Assembly (NCBI GenBank): GCA_937927845.1
Contig: CALFXE010000191.1
Location: 1-34,315 of the forward strand
Length of the DNA stretch: 34,315 bases
Source: an uncultured Paludibacter sp.
GTDB lineage: Bacteria > Bacteroidota > Bacteroidia > Bacteroidales > Paludibacteraceae
Direction: 5' to 3'
Shown: positions 8,481 through 14,948 of the stretch, piece by piece
Numbering within the stretch: position 1 is the first letter of the stretch
How the letters are laid out: the number at the start of each line of letters is the position of its first letter
Translations under genes and position numbers: made by a program
Notes under the pieces: generated by a model
Told to the model about the DNA's origin: nothing
Database searches by the model: none
What the model saw: only the letters and a program-made list of their open reading frames with translations

Positions 8481-10547
8481 ATGAAAAAATTCTTATCTTT
8501 TATTCTTTCTCCTTTTCTTATCGGATTAGTGGCGTGTAACAGTTCCGATCAAAATAACAAAAATAGAATGCAGACAACCGATTTTATTTCTGAAGCCAAG
8601 GTAGAGGCCATAGTTAAACAACTCAAAGACTCTCTCGGAGAGTCTCACGCATTCCGTATAGAGCGGGGCGTATGGCAAGTGGCTGATCTTTGGAGAGAAA
8701 CAGATGGCACGGTGGATGACTTCTCCGACTTTTGTAAGAACTCGTTTATTAGTGATACGGCGGAACTTTCCCGGCTGTTCAATACGCTGGAACGTAATTT
8801 GGAGGTAATTTACGGTTACTATCACAAGATAGATGTGATGCTCAAAGCTCCTTTGCAACTGGAGGGACCTGAGATCACACCGGTGGACATGATGTTCGGA
8901 GGGTACGATGTTTCGGCGCATCTGACAGATGACCTGTATGCCAATCAGATCGCTTTTATTACGGCATTGAATTTCCCCTTCTATACTTTAAAGGAAAAAA
9001 CCGAACTGGGAGGAAACTGGAGCCGTAAGGAATGGGCCTATGCCCGTATGGGAGACCGGTTTACTGCGCGTGTGCCGGCCGCTATTTTACAGGATATTTC
9101 CAGAACTATTACAGAGGCGGATGCTTATATATCCGATTACAATATTTATATGGGAGAGCTCCGGAATGAAGCCGGGGAACAACTGTTTCCTTCTACTATG
9201 AAACTGATCTCCCATTGGGGGCTACGCGACGAACTGAAATCAAATTATGCTGATAAGGAAAGAGGGTTGGAAAAACAGCGGATGGTTTACAAGGTAATGC
9301 AACGTATTATTGACCAGTCTATTCCTCTACAGGTAATCAACAGCGATAATTATTCATGGAATCCGATAACGAACGAGTTGTTTGACAAGAATAGAGGAAC
9401 TGTTGCTTCCAAACCCGAAGATACCCGGAGATATGGGGTATTTCTGAAAAATTTTCATGCCATGCGCCAGTTGGATACCTATTCTCCGGATTATCCCACC
9501 CAACTTGTCCGCGCGTTCGATGGTACCATGGAAGTGCCGCAAAAAGATGTGGAAGAATTGTTTCGGGGATTACTCTCTTCTCCGCAGGTGAAAGAAGTGG
9601 CATCCTTTATCGAATCACGGTTGGGGCGTAAACTGGAGCCGTTCGATATCTGGTATAATGGTTTCAAATCGGGAGAAGGCATTCCCGAAGATGAACTGAC
9701 AGCCATCACTTCACGGAAGTATCCTGATGCACAAGCATTAGAGGAAGACCTGCCCAATATTTTAGTGAAACTGGGCTGGAAACCGGCCAAAGCAAAGGAA
9801 ATCACTTCCCTTGTGACCGTCGATGCTTCACGTGGCGCAGGCCATGCCTGGGGGGCTGAAATGCGGAATGATGTCGCCCGGCTGCGTACCCGGATCGGGG
9901 CGGAAGGACTGGATTATAAGGGTTACAATATTGCCGTACACGAGTTCGGTCACAATGTGGAACAGACCATCACCATGAACGATGTGGATTATTATATGCT
10001 GAACGGCGTACCCAATACTGCTTTTACCGAAGCAGTCGCATTCCTTTTCCAGAAAAGGGATCTGGAATTATTGGGACTGAAAAACCCCAATCCGGAAGAT
10101 GAATATTGGTTAGCGTTGGATAATTTCTGGTCCTGTTACGAGATCATGGGTGTCTCGCTTGTAGATATACAGGTATGGGAATGGTTGTATGCCAACCCGA
10201 ACGCTACGCCGGAGCAACTGAAAGAGGCAGTGATCAATGCAGCCAAAGAGGTATGGAACACCTATTATGCCGGCATATTGGGTGGAGAGGATGAAACCCT
10301 GCTTGGCATCTACTCGCACATGATTGACTATCCGCTCTATTTGCCCAACTATCCCATGGGGCATCTGATCGCTTTCCAGATCGAGCAGCAGGTGCGGGGT
10401 AAGAACCTTGCCGACGAAATGTACCGCATGTATACGCAGGGGAGCATTATTCCCCAGCATTGGATGAAGAATGCCGTGGGATCGCCTATTTCGATAGAGC
10501 CATTGCTTGCCGCAACCCATGAGGCATTACAAGCGTTGAAGAAATAA
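8481..10547 (+). CDS. Lipoprotein with HExxH metallopeptidase motif
   Basis: The 688-residue product begins with a lipoprotein signal: a hydrophobic stretch ending in GLVAC, so Cys19 would be lipidated and the protein anchored in a membrane. The zinc motif is HEFGH at residues 487-491, and Glu517 in NTAFTEAVAF lies 26 residues after the second His, a spacing typical of a third ligand in gluzincins. Upstream, SRGAGHAWGAEMRNDVARLR is probably part of the active-site domain. The large N-terminal part (20-450) is mostly helical and has no motif I recognise. The length and helical build recall dipeptidyl peptidase III (M49), but M49 enzymes carry a six-residue HExxxH motif, so I do not assign it there. 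Peptide degradation in the periplasm or at the cell surface is inferred. Confidence 0.75.
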   Translation: MKKFLSFILSPFLIGLVACNSSDQNNKNRMQTTDFISEAKVEAIVKQLKDSLGESHAFRIERGVWQVADLWRETDGTVDDFSDFCKNSFISDTAELSRLFNTLERNLEVIYGYYHKIDVMLKAPLQLEGPEITPVDMMFGGYDVSAHLTDDLYANQIAFITALNFPFYTLKEKTELGGNWSRKEWAYARMGDRFTARVPAAILQDISRTITEADAYISDYNIYMGELRNEAGEQLFPSTMKLISHWGLRDELKSNYADKERGLEKQRMVYKVMQRIIDQSIPLQVINSDNYSWNPITNELFDKNRGTVASKPEDTRRYGVFLKNFHAMRQLDTYSPDYPTQLVRAFDGTMEVPQKDVEELFRGLLSSPQVKEVASFIESRLGRKLEPFDIWYNGFKSGEGIPEDELTAITSRKYPDAQALEEDLPNILVKLGWKPAKAKEITSLVTVDASRGAGHAWGAEMRNDVARLRTRIGAEGLDYKGYNIAVHEFGHNVEQTITMNDVDYYMLNGVPNTAFTEAVAFLFQKRDLELLGLKNPNPEDEYWLALDNFWSCYEIMGVSLVDIQVWEWLYANPNATPEQLKEAVINAAKEVWNTYYAGILGGEDETLLGIYSHMIDYPLYLPNYPMGHLIAFQIEQQVRGKNLADEMYRMYTQGSIIPQHWMKNAVGSPISIEPLLAATHEALQALKK

Positions 10548-10618
10548 AATCGGGCTGTTTTTCAGGGTTAGATGTATGTAATCCAACCTTGATTGTATTC
10601 TGTGATCGAAGGAGAACG

Positions 10619-10787
10619 CTAATTTTATTCAACTATTTCGTTAAGCAATACGAGCGGAAACCAAACTTGTTTGGATTTTGCTGTTGCGAGAAAACGACTA
10701 ATTTTAATGAACATTTTCGTTAAGCAAGTGCAGAACAAATTTATTTGTTTTGCCGAGCGCAGAAAATGTCTAACTTTAGTGAACGAT
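10619..10787. repeat. Tandem REP-like repeats with hairpins (two full, one partial unit)
   Basis: Unit 1 (10619-10697) and unit 2 (10698-10769) both open with CTAATTTTA, share TTTCGTTAAGCAA, then carry a hairpin followed by TTTTGC and end with GCGAGAAAA or GCGCAGAAAA. A third unit is cut to its opening, CTAACTTTAGTGAACG, from 10770. The hairpins differ in sequence but keep pairing: CCAAAC-TT-GTTTGG (10661-10674) and AACAAAT-TT-ATTTGTT (10734-10749). The repeats fill the gap between the lipoprotein gene and tRNA-Ser. They may act as terminators or be a dispersed host repeat family. Confidence 0.7.
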
Positions 10788-10813
10788 TAACACTGTTTTA
10801 CGGGAAAATAGCG

Positions 10814-10821
10814 TAATTTTG
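10814..10821 (+). promoter_or_regulatory. Promoter -7 box of tRNA-Ser
   Basis: TAATTTTG is a perfect TAnnTTTG match placed 10 bp before the first base of the tRNA, giving a predicted start of transcription near 10828. The -33 region is not clear. Confidence 0.6.
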
Positions 10822-10831
10822 CACCTGATCA

Positions 10832-10918
10832 GGAAAGATGCCGGAGTGGTCGATCGGGGCGGTCTCGAAAACCGTTGTACTCTCACGGGTACCAAGGGTT
10901 CGAATCCCTCTCTCTCCG
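10832..10918 (+). tRNA. tRNA-Ser (anticodon CGA)
   Basis: An 87-nt class II tRNA with a long variable arm. The anticodon loop CTCGAAA between stems GCGGT and ACCGT gives anticodon CGA, serine codon UCG. The T loop is TTCGAAT. The acceptor stem GGAAAGA / TCTCTCC pairs except for A-C at position 4:69 (10835 and 10914), and the T stem has another A-C at its outer pair (10894 and 10910). CCA is not encoded. An ICE integrase gene starts 272 bp downstream and points away, so this 3' end is the probable attachment site and the 3' bases may come from the element. Confidence 0.9.
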
Positions 10919-10954
10919 CTGGAAGGCTAAGCCAAGAGCAGCCAAAAGTAAGAC

Positions 10955-10988
10955 AAACCCTACGAGTTCAATGACTTGTAGGGTTTTT
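10955..10988 (+). terminator. Rho-independent terminator after tRNA-Ser
   Basis: AAACCCTAC (10955-10963) pairs with GTAGGGTTT (10978-10986), followed by more T residues. It lies 36 bp past the tRNA and probably ends its transcript, shielding the integrase promoter of the ICE. Confidence 0.65.
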
Positions 10989-11055
10989 GCTTCTATATTG
11001 TCTGGGTGTAAAAGACAGAAAAAAGCCAAAAAGGGACATACTTTGCGCTCCAAAT

Positions 11056-11090
11056 CGTACCCCTTTTCGGAATTTTGAAAAAGGGGTACG
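11056..11090. repeat. 12-bp inverted repeat at the ICE left end
   Basis: CGTACCCCTTTT (11056-11067) is repeated in inverse as AAAAGGGGTACG (11079-11090), with an 11-bp spacer. It lies between the tRNA and the integrase promoter, where arm-type sites for integrase or excisionase binding are found in other ICEs. As RNA it would also form a strong hairpin but lacks a T tract. Function inferred from position only. Confidence 0.6.
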
Positions 11091-11140
11091 AATTGTCCGA
11101 AATTGGCAGTGTGTTGTCCTGATTTGGCGGTGTCGCATAA

Positions 11141-11190
11141 AACTCAAATTGAGATAGTTAAATTAATTTTGTAACAGTAAAATTTGAGTT
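11141..11190 (+). promoter_or_regulatory. Integrase promoter enclosed by a 10-bp inverted repeat
   Basis: AACTCAAATT (11141-11150) and AATTTGAGTT (11181-11190) are perfect inverse copies. The right copy ends on the base before the integrase ATG at 11191. Between them TAATTTTG (11164-11171) fits the TAnnTTTG -7 box. Transcription should start near 11178, so the left arm would not be in the RNA and pairing in the transcript is excluded. The repeat is therefore more likely a protein-binding site that covers the promoter and ribosome binding region. Confidence 0.55.
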
Positions 11191-12420
11191 ATGAGAAGTA
11201 CATTTAGAGTGCTCTTTTTCCTGAAAAGAGACAAGCAAAAAGCAAACGGAAACGTACCCCTATTTTGTCGAATAACCATCGACAAGCAAGAAGCACGGTT
11301 TGGTATGAAACAAGATGTCAATCCCTCTATTTGGGATGTTAAGGCAGGCAAAGCCATTGGACGAACCAGTGAAGTAGTTGAAATCAACTCTATCATTGAC
11401 AAAACGAAATCATCCTTATTTAATGTATATAATGATCTCTTGCTAAGCGATGCAAGCGTTACCGCAGAAAAAGTGAAAAACTATTTTCTTGGCGGCGCAA
11501 CTAAAACTCACAATCTCCTTGAACAATTCATTCGCCATAATGAAGACGTTGAAAAATTGATAGGTATTAGCAAGTCTAAAGCAACTTATCAGAAGTATGA
11601 AGTAACAAGAAAGCACCTTGCCGACTTTATTAAAGAGAAGTATAATCTAAGCGACATTTCCTTTAAAGAAATCAACCACCTCTTTATTATGGATTTTGAA
11701 GTCTATCTTTTAACGACTTGCGGTTGCAATGCTAACACCACTGCTAAATTCATGCAGTTCTTCAAACGGATTGTTATTATAGCCAAGAATAACGGTTGGA
11801 TTAAAGCAGATCCGTTTGCCAATTATAAAATCCGCCTAAAAAAAGTCGATAGAGGCTATTTGACACAAGAAGAAGTTGAAGCTATAATGGCTAAAGAATT
11901 TTCGACTAAACGACTGGAACAAGTGCGAGATATTTTTGTCTTTTCGTGTTTTTGCGGATTAGCATATATAGATGTAAAGAAGTTGAGAAAAGAAAATATC
12001 CGCACTTCTTTTGACGGTAATCTATGGATTATGGGGAAACGGGAGAAAACAGATGTGTCGTTTTCTATTCCATTGCTTGATATACCAAAGCAAATTTTAG
12101 AAAAATACGAAGGCATTTTACCTGATAATCGTATATTGCCTGTTCCAAGTAATCAAAAGATGAATGCGTACCTGAAGGAAATCGGAGATTTATGTGAAAT
12201 CAATAAGGAGATTTCATTCCATTTAGCACGTCATACATTTGCTACTCTGACACTTAGCAAGGGCGTGTCTATCGAAAGTGTTAGCAAAATGTTAGGGCAT
12301 ACTAATATCAAAACAACTCAAATTTATGCCCGAATCACAGATGCAAAGATCAGTCATGATATGAATGCCTTTGCAGGAAAAGTTAAAGGTATGAGCGAAA
12401 AAATGGCTGTTAATCAATAA
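11191..12420 (+). CDS. int: Tyrosine recombinase (ICE integrase)
   Basis: A 409-residue site-specific recombinase with the three-domain layout of Bacteroidota ICE integrases: an arm-binding domain (about 1-95, opening RSTFRVLFFLKRDKQKANG), a SAM-like core-binding domain (about 105-210) and a catalytic domain (about 220-395). Catalytic residues visible are HLARH (His344, Arg347) and the nucleophile Tyr379 in KTTQIYARI, with GHTNIKTT before it. The segment where most family members carry Arg I reads SCFCGLAYIDV, with Ala258 instead, as in IntDOT-like enzymes where this Arg is replaced by Ser. It lies next to tRNA-Ser and reads away from it, so it should integrate the element at the tRNA 3' end. 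The repeats at 11056-11190 may be its own or an excisionase's binding sites. Confidence 0.93.
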   Translation: MRSTFRVLFFLKRDKQKANGNVPLFCRITIDKQEARFGMKQDVNPSIWDVKAGKAIGRTSEVVEINSIIDKTKSSLFNVYNDLLLSDASVTAEKVKNYFLGGATKTHNLLEQFIRHNEDVEKLIGISKSKATYQKYEVTRKHLADFIKEKYNLSDISFKEINHLFIMDFEVYLLTTCGCNANTTAKFMQFFKRIVIIAKNNGWIKADPFANYKIRLKKVDRGYLTQEEVEAIMAKEFSTKRLEQVRDIFVFSCFCGLAYIDVKKLRKENIRTSFDGNLWIMGKREKTDVSFSIPLLDIPKQILEKYEGILPDNRILPVPSNQKMNAYLKEIGDLCEINKEISFHLARHTFATLTLSKGVSIESVSKMLGHTNIKTTQIYARITDAKISHDMNAFAGKVKGMSEKMAVNQ

Positions 12421-12432
12421 AAACGTCATATT

Positions 12433-12852
12433 ATGGAACACGGATATGTCAAAATCAAAGAAAACGATGAGAATCAGCTAATTGTTGAAGCAAAACTCGT
12501 AAATTGCACCCTTTGGATGACAAAGCACGAGATAGCTGATTTGTTTAATGTGTCGATAGTACCTGCAAGTAATATCCTGCGGTCTATATTCAAATCGGGA
12601 CTATTGCGGGAAGAAAATGTAACCCGAATACACAAATACGAGCATAACGGTCGCCAGTGCGAAATGAAGCTCTATAATTTGGAAGCATTGATTTTTGTCA
12701 GTTATCGCATAGCGTCTTACGAAGCACGGGCATTCAGGGAATGGGTAATGGCGGCTTTAACCGAATATACCCGAACAAAGCCCAAGAGAGAAACGGAAGT
12801 CTTGATTGTATATAACCTGTCGTCAAAACTTCCTCACCTATCATTAAATTAA
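12433..12852 (+). CDS. RhuM-like DNA-binding protein
   Basis: The 139-residue product follows the RhuM (virulence protein) pattern: LVNCTLWMTKHEIADLFNVS is a helix-turn-helix entry, then ILRSIFKSGLLREENVTRI, CEMKLYNLEALIFVSYRIAS and ARAFREWVMAAL. RhuM family proteins occur on mobile elements and pathogenicity islands; their exact function is unknown. It starts 12 bp after the integrase stop and is probably cotranscribed with it, so a role in controlling integration or excision is plausible. The last 25 residues (from TKPKRE) do not match the family and may reflect a shortened C-terminus. Confidence 0.65.
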   Translation: MEHGYVKIKENDENQLIVEAKLVNCTLWMTKHEIADLFNVSIVPASNILRSIFKSGLLREENVTRIHKYEHNGRQCEMKLYNLEALIFVSYRIASYEARAFREWVMAALTEYTRTKPKRETEVLIVYNLSSKLPHLSLN

Positions 12853-12878
12853 GTCAAACAATATATTATCATTCAGTT

Positions 12879-13412
12879 ATGAAAAATGTAATCTATTTAT
12901 TCATTGCGGTTTTTATGGTTTCCTGCGGTTCAAACTCGTCAAAGAGTAACTACGAAGAAACCATTACGGGTTATCTGCTGAAAGGCAGCGACACAAAAGA
13001 AAATCTCAACTTCAAGATTGTTGAAATGTATGAGCATGGTACTGTTACGGTTGCTGACAGCATTGCTTATCTTACTGACGAGTTTAAGAAAGATAAGGAA
13101 CTTATTATTAAACGTGTCGAACTGGCAAAGAAAATGAGCGAAACGCTACTGGCTAAAGCAAAAAAGCAAAGCGATATTGACAAGTATAATACAGATATTG
13201 CGGAAATCAGCAATACTGTTGATTCCCTTAAAAATCTTACGCCCGATAATCTGCGGGGATATGACAGCCGAAATGTCAATGACGTACTTGCTGTAATCGT
13301 TCGTTGTAAATACTCGCTTGTTCCTCCGGGCAGAACAGCCGTCGAAGAAACATTTGATTTTTATCTATCTCCCGACGGCAGCAAATGTTACGGAAAGACA
13401 AGAGCCAAATAA
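12879..13412 (+). CDS. Hypothetical lipoprotein
   Basis: The 177-residue product has a lipoprotein signal ending in MVSC (Cys16), so it should be membrane-anchored. The middle (about 55-120) is charged and helical and could form a coiled coil; a short C-terminal part ends in TFDFYLSPDGSKCYGKTRAK. I do not recognise a family. It starts 26 bp after the RhuM-like gene and ends before a strong hairpin, so it may close an int-rhuM-lipoprotein transcript. Probably an accessory gene of the ICE. Confidence 0.7.
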   Translation: MKNVIYLFIAVFMVSCGSNSSKSNYEETITGYLLKGSDTKENLNFKIVEMYEHGTVTVADSIAYLTDEFKKDKELIIKRVELAKKMSETLLAKAKKQSDIDKYNTDIAEISNTVDSLKNLTPDNLRGYDSRNVNDVLAVIVRCKYSLVPPGRTAVEETFDFYLSPDGSKCYGKTRAK

Positions 13413-13436
13413 TCGAATCCAATTTTAATGTAACGA

Positions 13437-13468
13437 AGCCTGTTTCTCAAAATAGAAGCAGGCTTTTT
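13437..13468. terminator. Bidirectional terminator between convergent genes
   Basis: AGCCTG-T-TTCT (13437-13447) pairs with AGAA-G-CAGGCT (13454-13464) around a short loop, followed by TTTT. It sits between the lipoprotein gene and the convergent reductase gene, and A residues on the other side allow it to serve both. Confidence 0.65.
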
Positions 13469-13474
13469 CTGTTA

Positions 13475-14008
13475 TTATGCGTATTGCAGTGTTTTCTGAT
13501 ACGTTTTTCTAAAGGCATTATTTTCGTATGGAATTTCCTCTTTCAACTCCCAACCCATTTTTTCGGGGGTATTGGCAAATAAAGATATTCCCTGTTCAAG
13601 CGTTTCGGGAATATACGTGATTATCATTTCGTCAATCAAGTCGCCATCAAGCAGCATTGCTGTCAGTTCTGCACCGCCAACGAGCCAAATATCTTTGCCA
13701 CTTTCTTTTTTTAGTTTGGAAATAGCTTCAATGACGTTTTCCGTGATAAAATTCACGCCTTCCTTTTCCATCATCGGATTGCGGGTAACAACATGAACAT
13801 TCTTATCCCCGTATGGCCAGAGAATGTCCATTATCCGCATGTTGCAGTAAGTTCTACCGCCAATTATAACGGTATCGACCGAATCTGTAAAATTTTTATG
13901 ATTCTCTTTCGAGGGAACAGGATAGCCAATTAACCAATCCAAATCGCCGTCCGGTGGAGCAATAAAACCATCACTGGATGATGTAATGTACAATTTTAAT
14001 TTTCTCAT
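13475..14008 (-). CDS. RibD C-terminal/dihydrofolate reductase-like protein
   Basis: A 177-residue protein of the RibD_C/DHFR superfamily, like the YyaP/YwjB group. It opens KLKLYITSSSDGFIA, followed by DTVIIGGRTYCNM, VHVVTRNP and KDIWLVGGAELTAMLL, the segments that form the NADPH-binding sheet; GGAEL is typical. It is likely an NADPH-dependent reductase of unknown substrate. It is not a classical trimethoprim-resistance DHFR by sequence. Such genes travel as cargo on Bacteroidota elements. The upstream region has a -7 box at 14285-14292 and two inverted repeats that could be operators. Confidence 0.8.
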   Translation of the reverse strand: MRKLKLYITSSSDGFIAPPDGDLDWLIGYPVPSKENHKNFTDSVDTVIIGGRTYCNMRIMDILWPYGDKNVHVVTRNPMMEKEGVNFITENVIEAISKLKKESGKDIWLVGGAELTAMLLDGDLIDEMIITYIPETLEQGISLFANTPEKMGWELKEEIPYENNAFRKTYQKTLQYA

Positions 14009-14135
14009 GTTCTTAATCCTTTCTATTTATTGTTACGCCTTTTAAGAACATTCGCCGGACAAAAAGAAGCGTGGAACTCACACCATTCCGACATAGAGGC
14101 ACTGGTACGCCCTTGGAAGAAACAGGCAAGCCCAC

Positions 14136-14152
14136 GCTATACAATGTATAGC
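14136..14152. promoter_or_regulatory. 17-bp palindrome upstream of the RibD-like gene
   Basis: GCTATAC-AAT-GTATAGC is a perfect inverted repeat with 7-bp arms and a 3-bp centre, the size of a typical dimeric repressor operator. It lies between the predicted -7 box at 14285-14292 and the reductase start. No regulator gene is adjacent. Confidence 0.4.
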
Positions 14153-14236
14153 ATGAACATTGCGCATCAGCCTCTTCCGATTGAAAATTACCAGTTTTCT
14201 ATATCGAGACGTTCAGCGAACGTTATGTTATATATG

Positions 14237-14263
14237 AATTGTAGAATCTTGATTTCTACAATT
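14237..14263. promoter_or_regulatory. 10-bp inverted repeat, possible operator
   Basis: AATTGTAGAA (14237-14246) and TTCTACAATT (14254-14263) are perfect inverse copies around a 7-bp spacer. They lie 22 bp downstream of the minus-strand -7 box, close to the predicted transcription start. They would suit a TetR-type operator or an RNA hairpin at the 5' end of the reductase transcript. Confidence 0.45.
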
Positions 14264-14284
14264 ATACTATCATGTTTTACTTCG

Positions 14285-14292
14285 CAAAGATA
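14285..14292 (-). promoter_or_regulatory. Minus-strand -7 promoter box
   Basis: The minus strand reads TATCTTTG, a perfect TAnnTTTG match, pointing toward the RibD-like gene. The predicted leader would be about 270 nt. No long frame lies in that leader on the minus strand. A plus-strand frame (14030-14296) there is not recognisable as a protein. Confidence 0.45.
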
Positions 14293-14336
14293 CTGATTTT
14301 GTAAGATATATCATCATTTTTAATGTTTAAGTATAG

Positions 14337-14505
14337 AGGACTTCCGCAAGTCCTTAATTGTATTCCTTTTCAGTCAAAGGAAAATCTGCGTTTTACAATG
14401 ATAAACGCAAAGTATCCGACCAAATTTCTTTTTACTACACTTCTCCTTGGTATAATTTCTTCCTCATTAGCGAGTATCTAAGAGGTTACTTTTTGCCCCA
14501 TGTTC
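14337..14505 (-). ncRNA. Candidate structured small RNA
   Basis: This 170-bp stretch has no credible gene but four consecutive stem-loops. They are AGGACTT/AAGTCCT with a 4-nt loop (14337-14354), TTCCTTT/AAAGGAA with a 6-nt loop (14363-14382), TGCGTTT/AAACGCA with a 9-nt loop (14387-14409), and CCTC-A-TTAG/CTAA-GAGG (14462-14485). ACCAA (14419-14423) and TTGGT (14447-14451) could pair as well. A two-box promoter on the minus strand (14512-14541) would start RNA at about 14505 and read through all of them. The last hairpin lacks a long T run, so the 3' end is uncertain. CTnDOT encodes a regulatory RNA, RteR, that represses its tra operon; similarity to it was not established. The opposite strand remains possible. 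Confidence 0.42.
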
Positions 14506-14511
14506 AGGATA

Positions 14512-14541
14512 CAAAGGTATTTCGGCAATCCTGTCGCCAAA
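14512..14541 (-). promoter_or_regulatory. Two-box Bacteroidota promoter reading left
   Basis: On the minus strand TTTG (14541-14538) is followed after 18 bp by TACCTTTG (14519-14512), matching the -33 TTTG and -7 TAnnTTTG consensus. It is the most complete promoter found in the window. It points into a region without genes but with serial hairpins. The remaining 14542-14698 holds only a weak TCGGC/GCCGA hairpin near 14615 and no clear plus-strand promoter for the gene at 14699. Confidence 0.5.
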
Positions 14542-14698
14542 TTGTTGTTGAAAAAATCTTCCTCTTTTCCTCATTCTTCGGGCGAGCGTATTTATTCCCC
14601 CAAAATTTGTCTTCGGCGGATTTTAGCCGACCTTTTAAGTATCCGAAACATAGGTCAGTACACCTCACCGATACGGCATAAAAAAAAAGTCAGAAATT

Positions 14699-14929
14699 AT
14701 GAGAAGTATAGTAAAAAATAGGAAACAAGGTAGTAACCTTCCAATTAGCATAAAATTGGTGGTAAAAATCGCATTGGTGGCTTTGGGGTTTTCCGTGTGG
14801 GGAACAGGGTTTATTTGGGCGTTAGTGGGCTTGTATCTCTTTCTTCCTGTTATTCGGGGCATCCTCTCCTTCTTCGTGGGTTTAGGGGCTATAATTCTCT
14901 TTATTCTCTTTCTTTTCTCGTTTTTATAA
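14699..14929 (+). CDS. Small membrane protein of the ICE
   Basis: The 76-residue product is basic at the N-terminus (MRSIVKNRKQGS), then almost wholly hydrophobic, with two likely membrane helices at about 20-50 and 53-75 and a glycine/tryptophan-rich turn. It starts 19 bp before the next gene and shares its strand, so it is probably the first gene of the 14,699-17,762 set. No family recognised. Its small size and composition make this less certain than its neighbours. Confidence 0.5.
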   Translation: MRSIVKNRKQGSNLPISIKLVVKIALVALGFSVWGTGFIWALVGLYLFLPVIRGILSFFVGLGAIILFILFLFSFL

Positions 14930-14948
14930 ACCATTAAAATTCAGAGTT

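Noticed and set aside
10875..11078. Plus-strand frame of 67 residues starting in the tRNA
   Set aside because: It begins inside tRNA-Ser and runs through the terminator and the 12-bp inverted repeat; not a gene.
13475..14008. Trimethoprim-resistance DHFR (dfrA)
   Set aside because: The protein has RibD C-terminal-type motifs and lacks the active-site pattern of classical DHFR enzymes, so a resistance call is not supported.
14030..14296. Plus-strand frame of 88 residues upstream of the RibD-like gene
   Set aside because: No recognisable domain, no promoter or ribosome binding site, and it crosses two perfect inverted repeats; treated as intergenic.
14358..14721. Two overlapping plus-strand frames of 107 and 73 residues
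   Set aside because: They cover the serial hairpins and the minus-strand promoter and lack family features; the composition looks non-coding.
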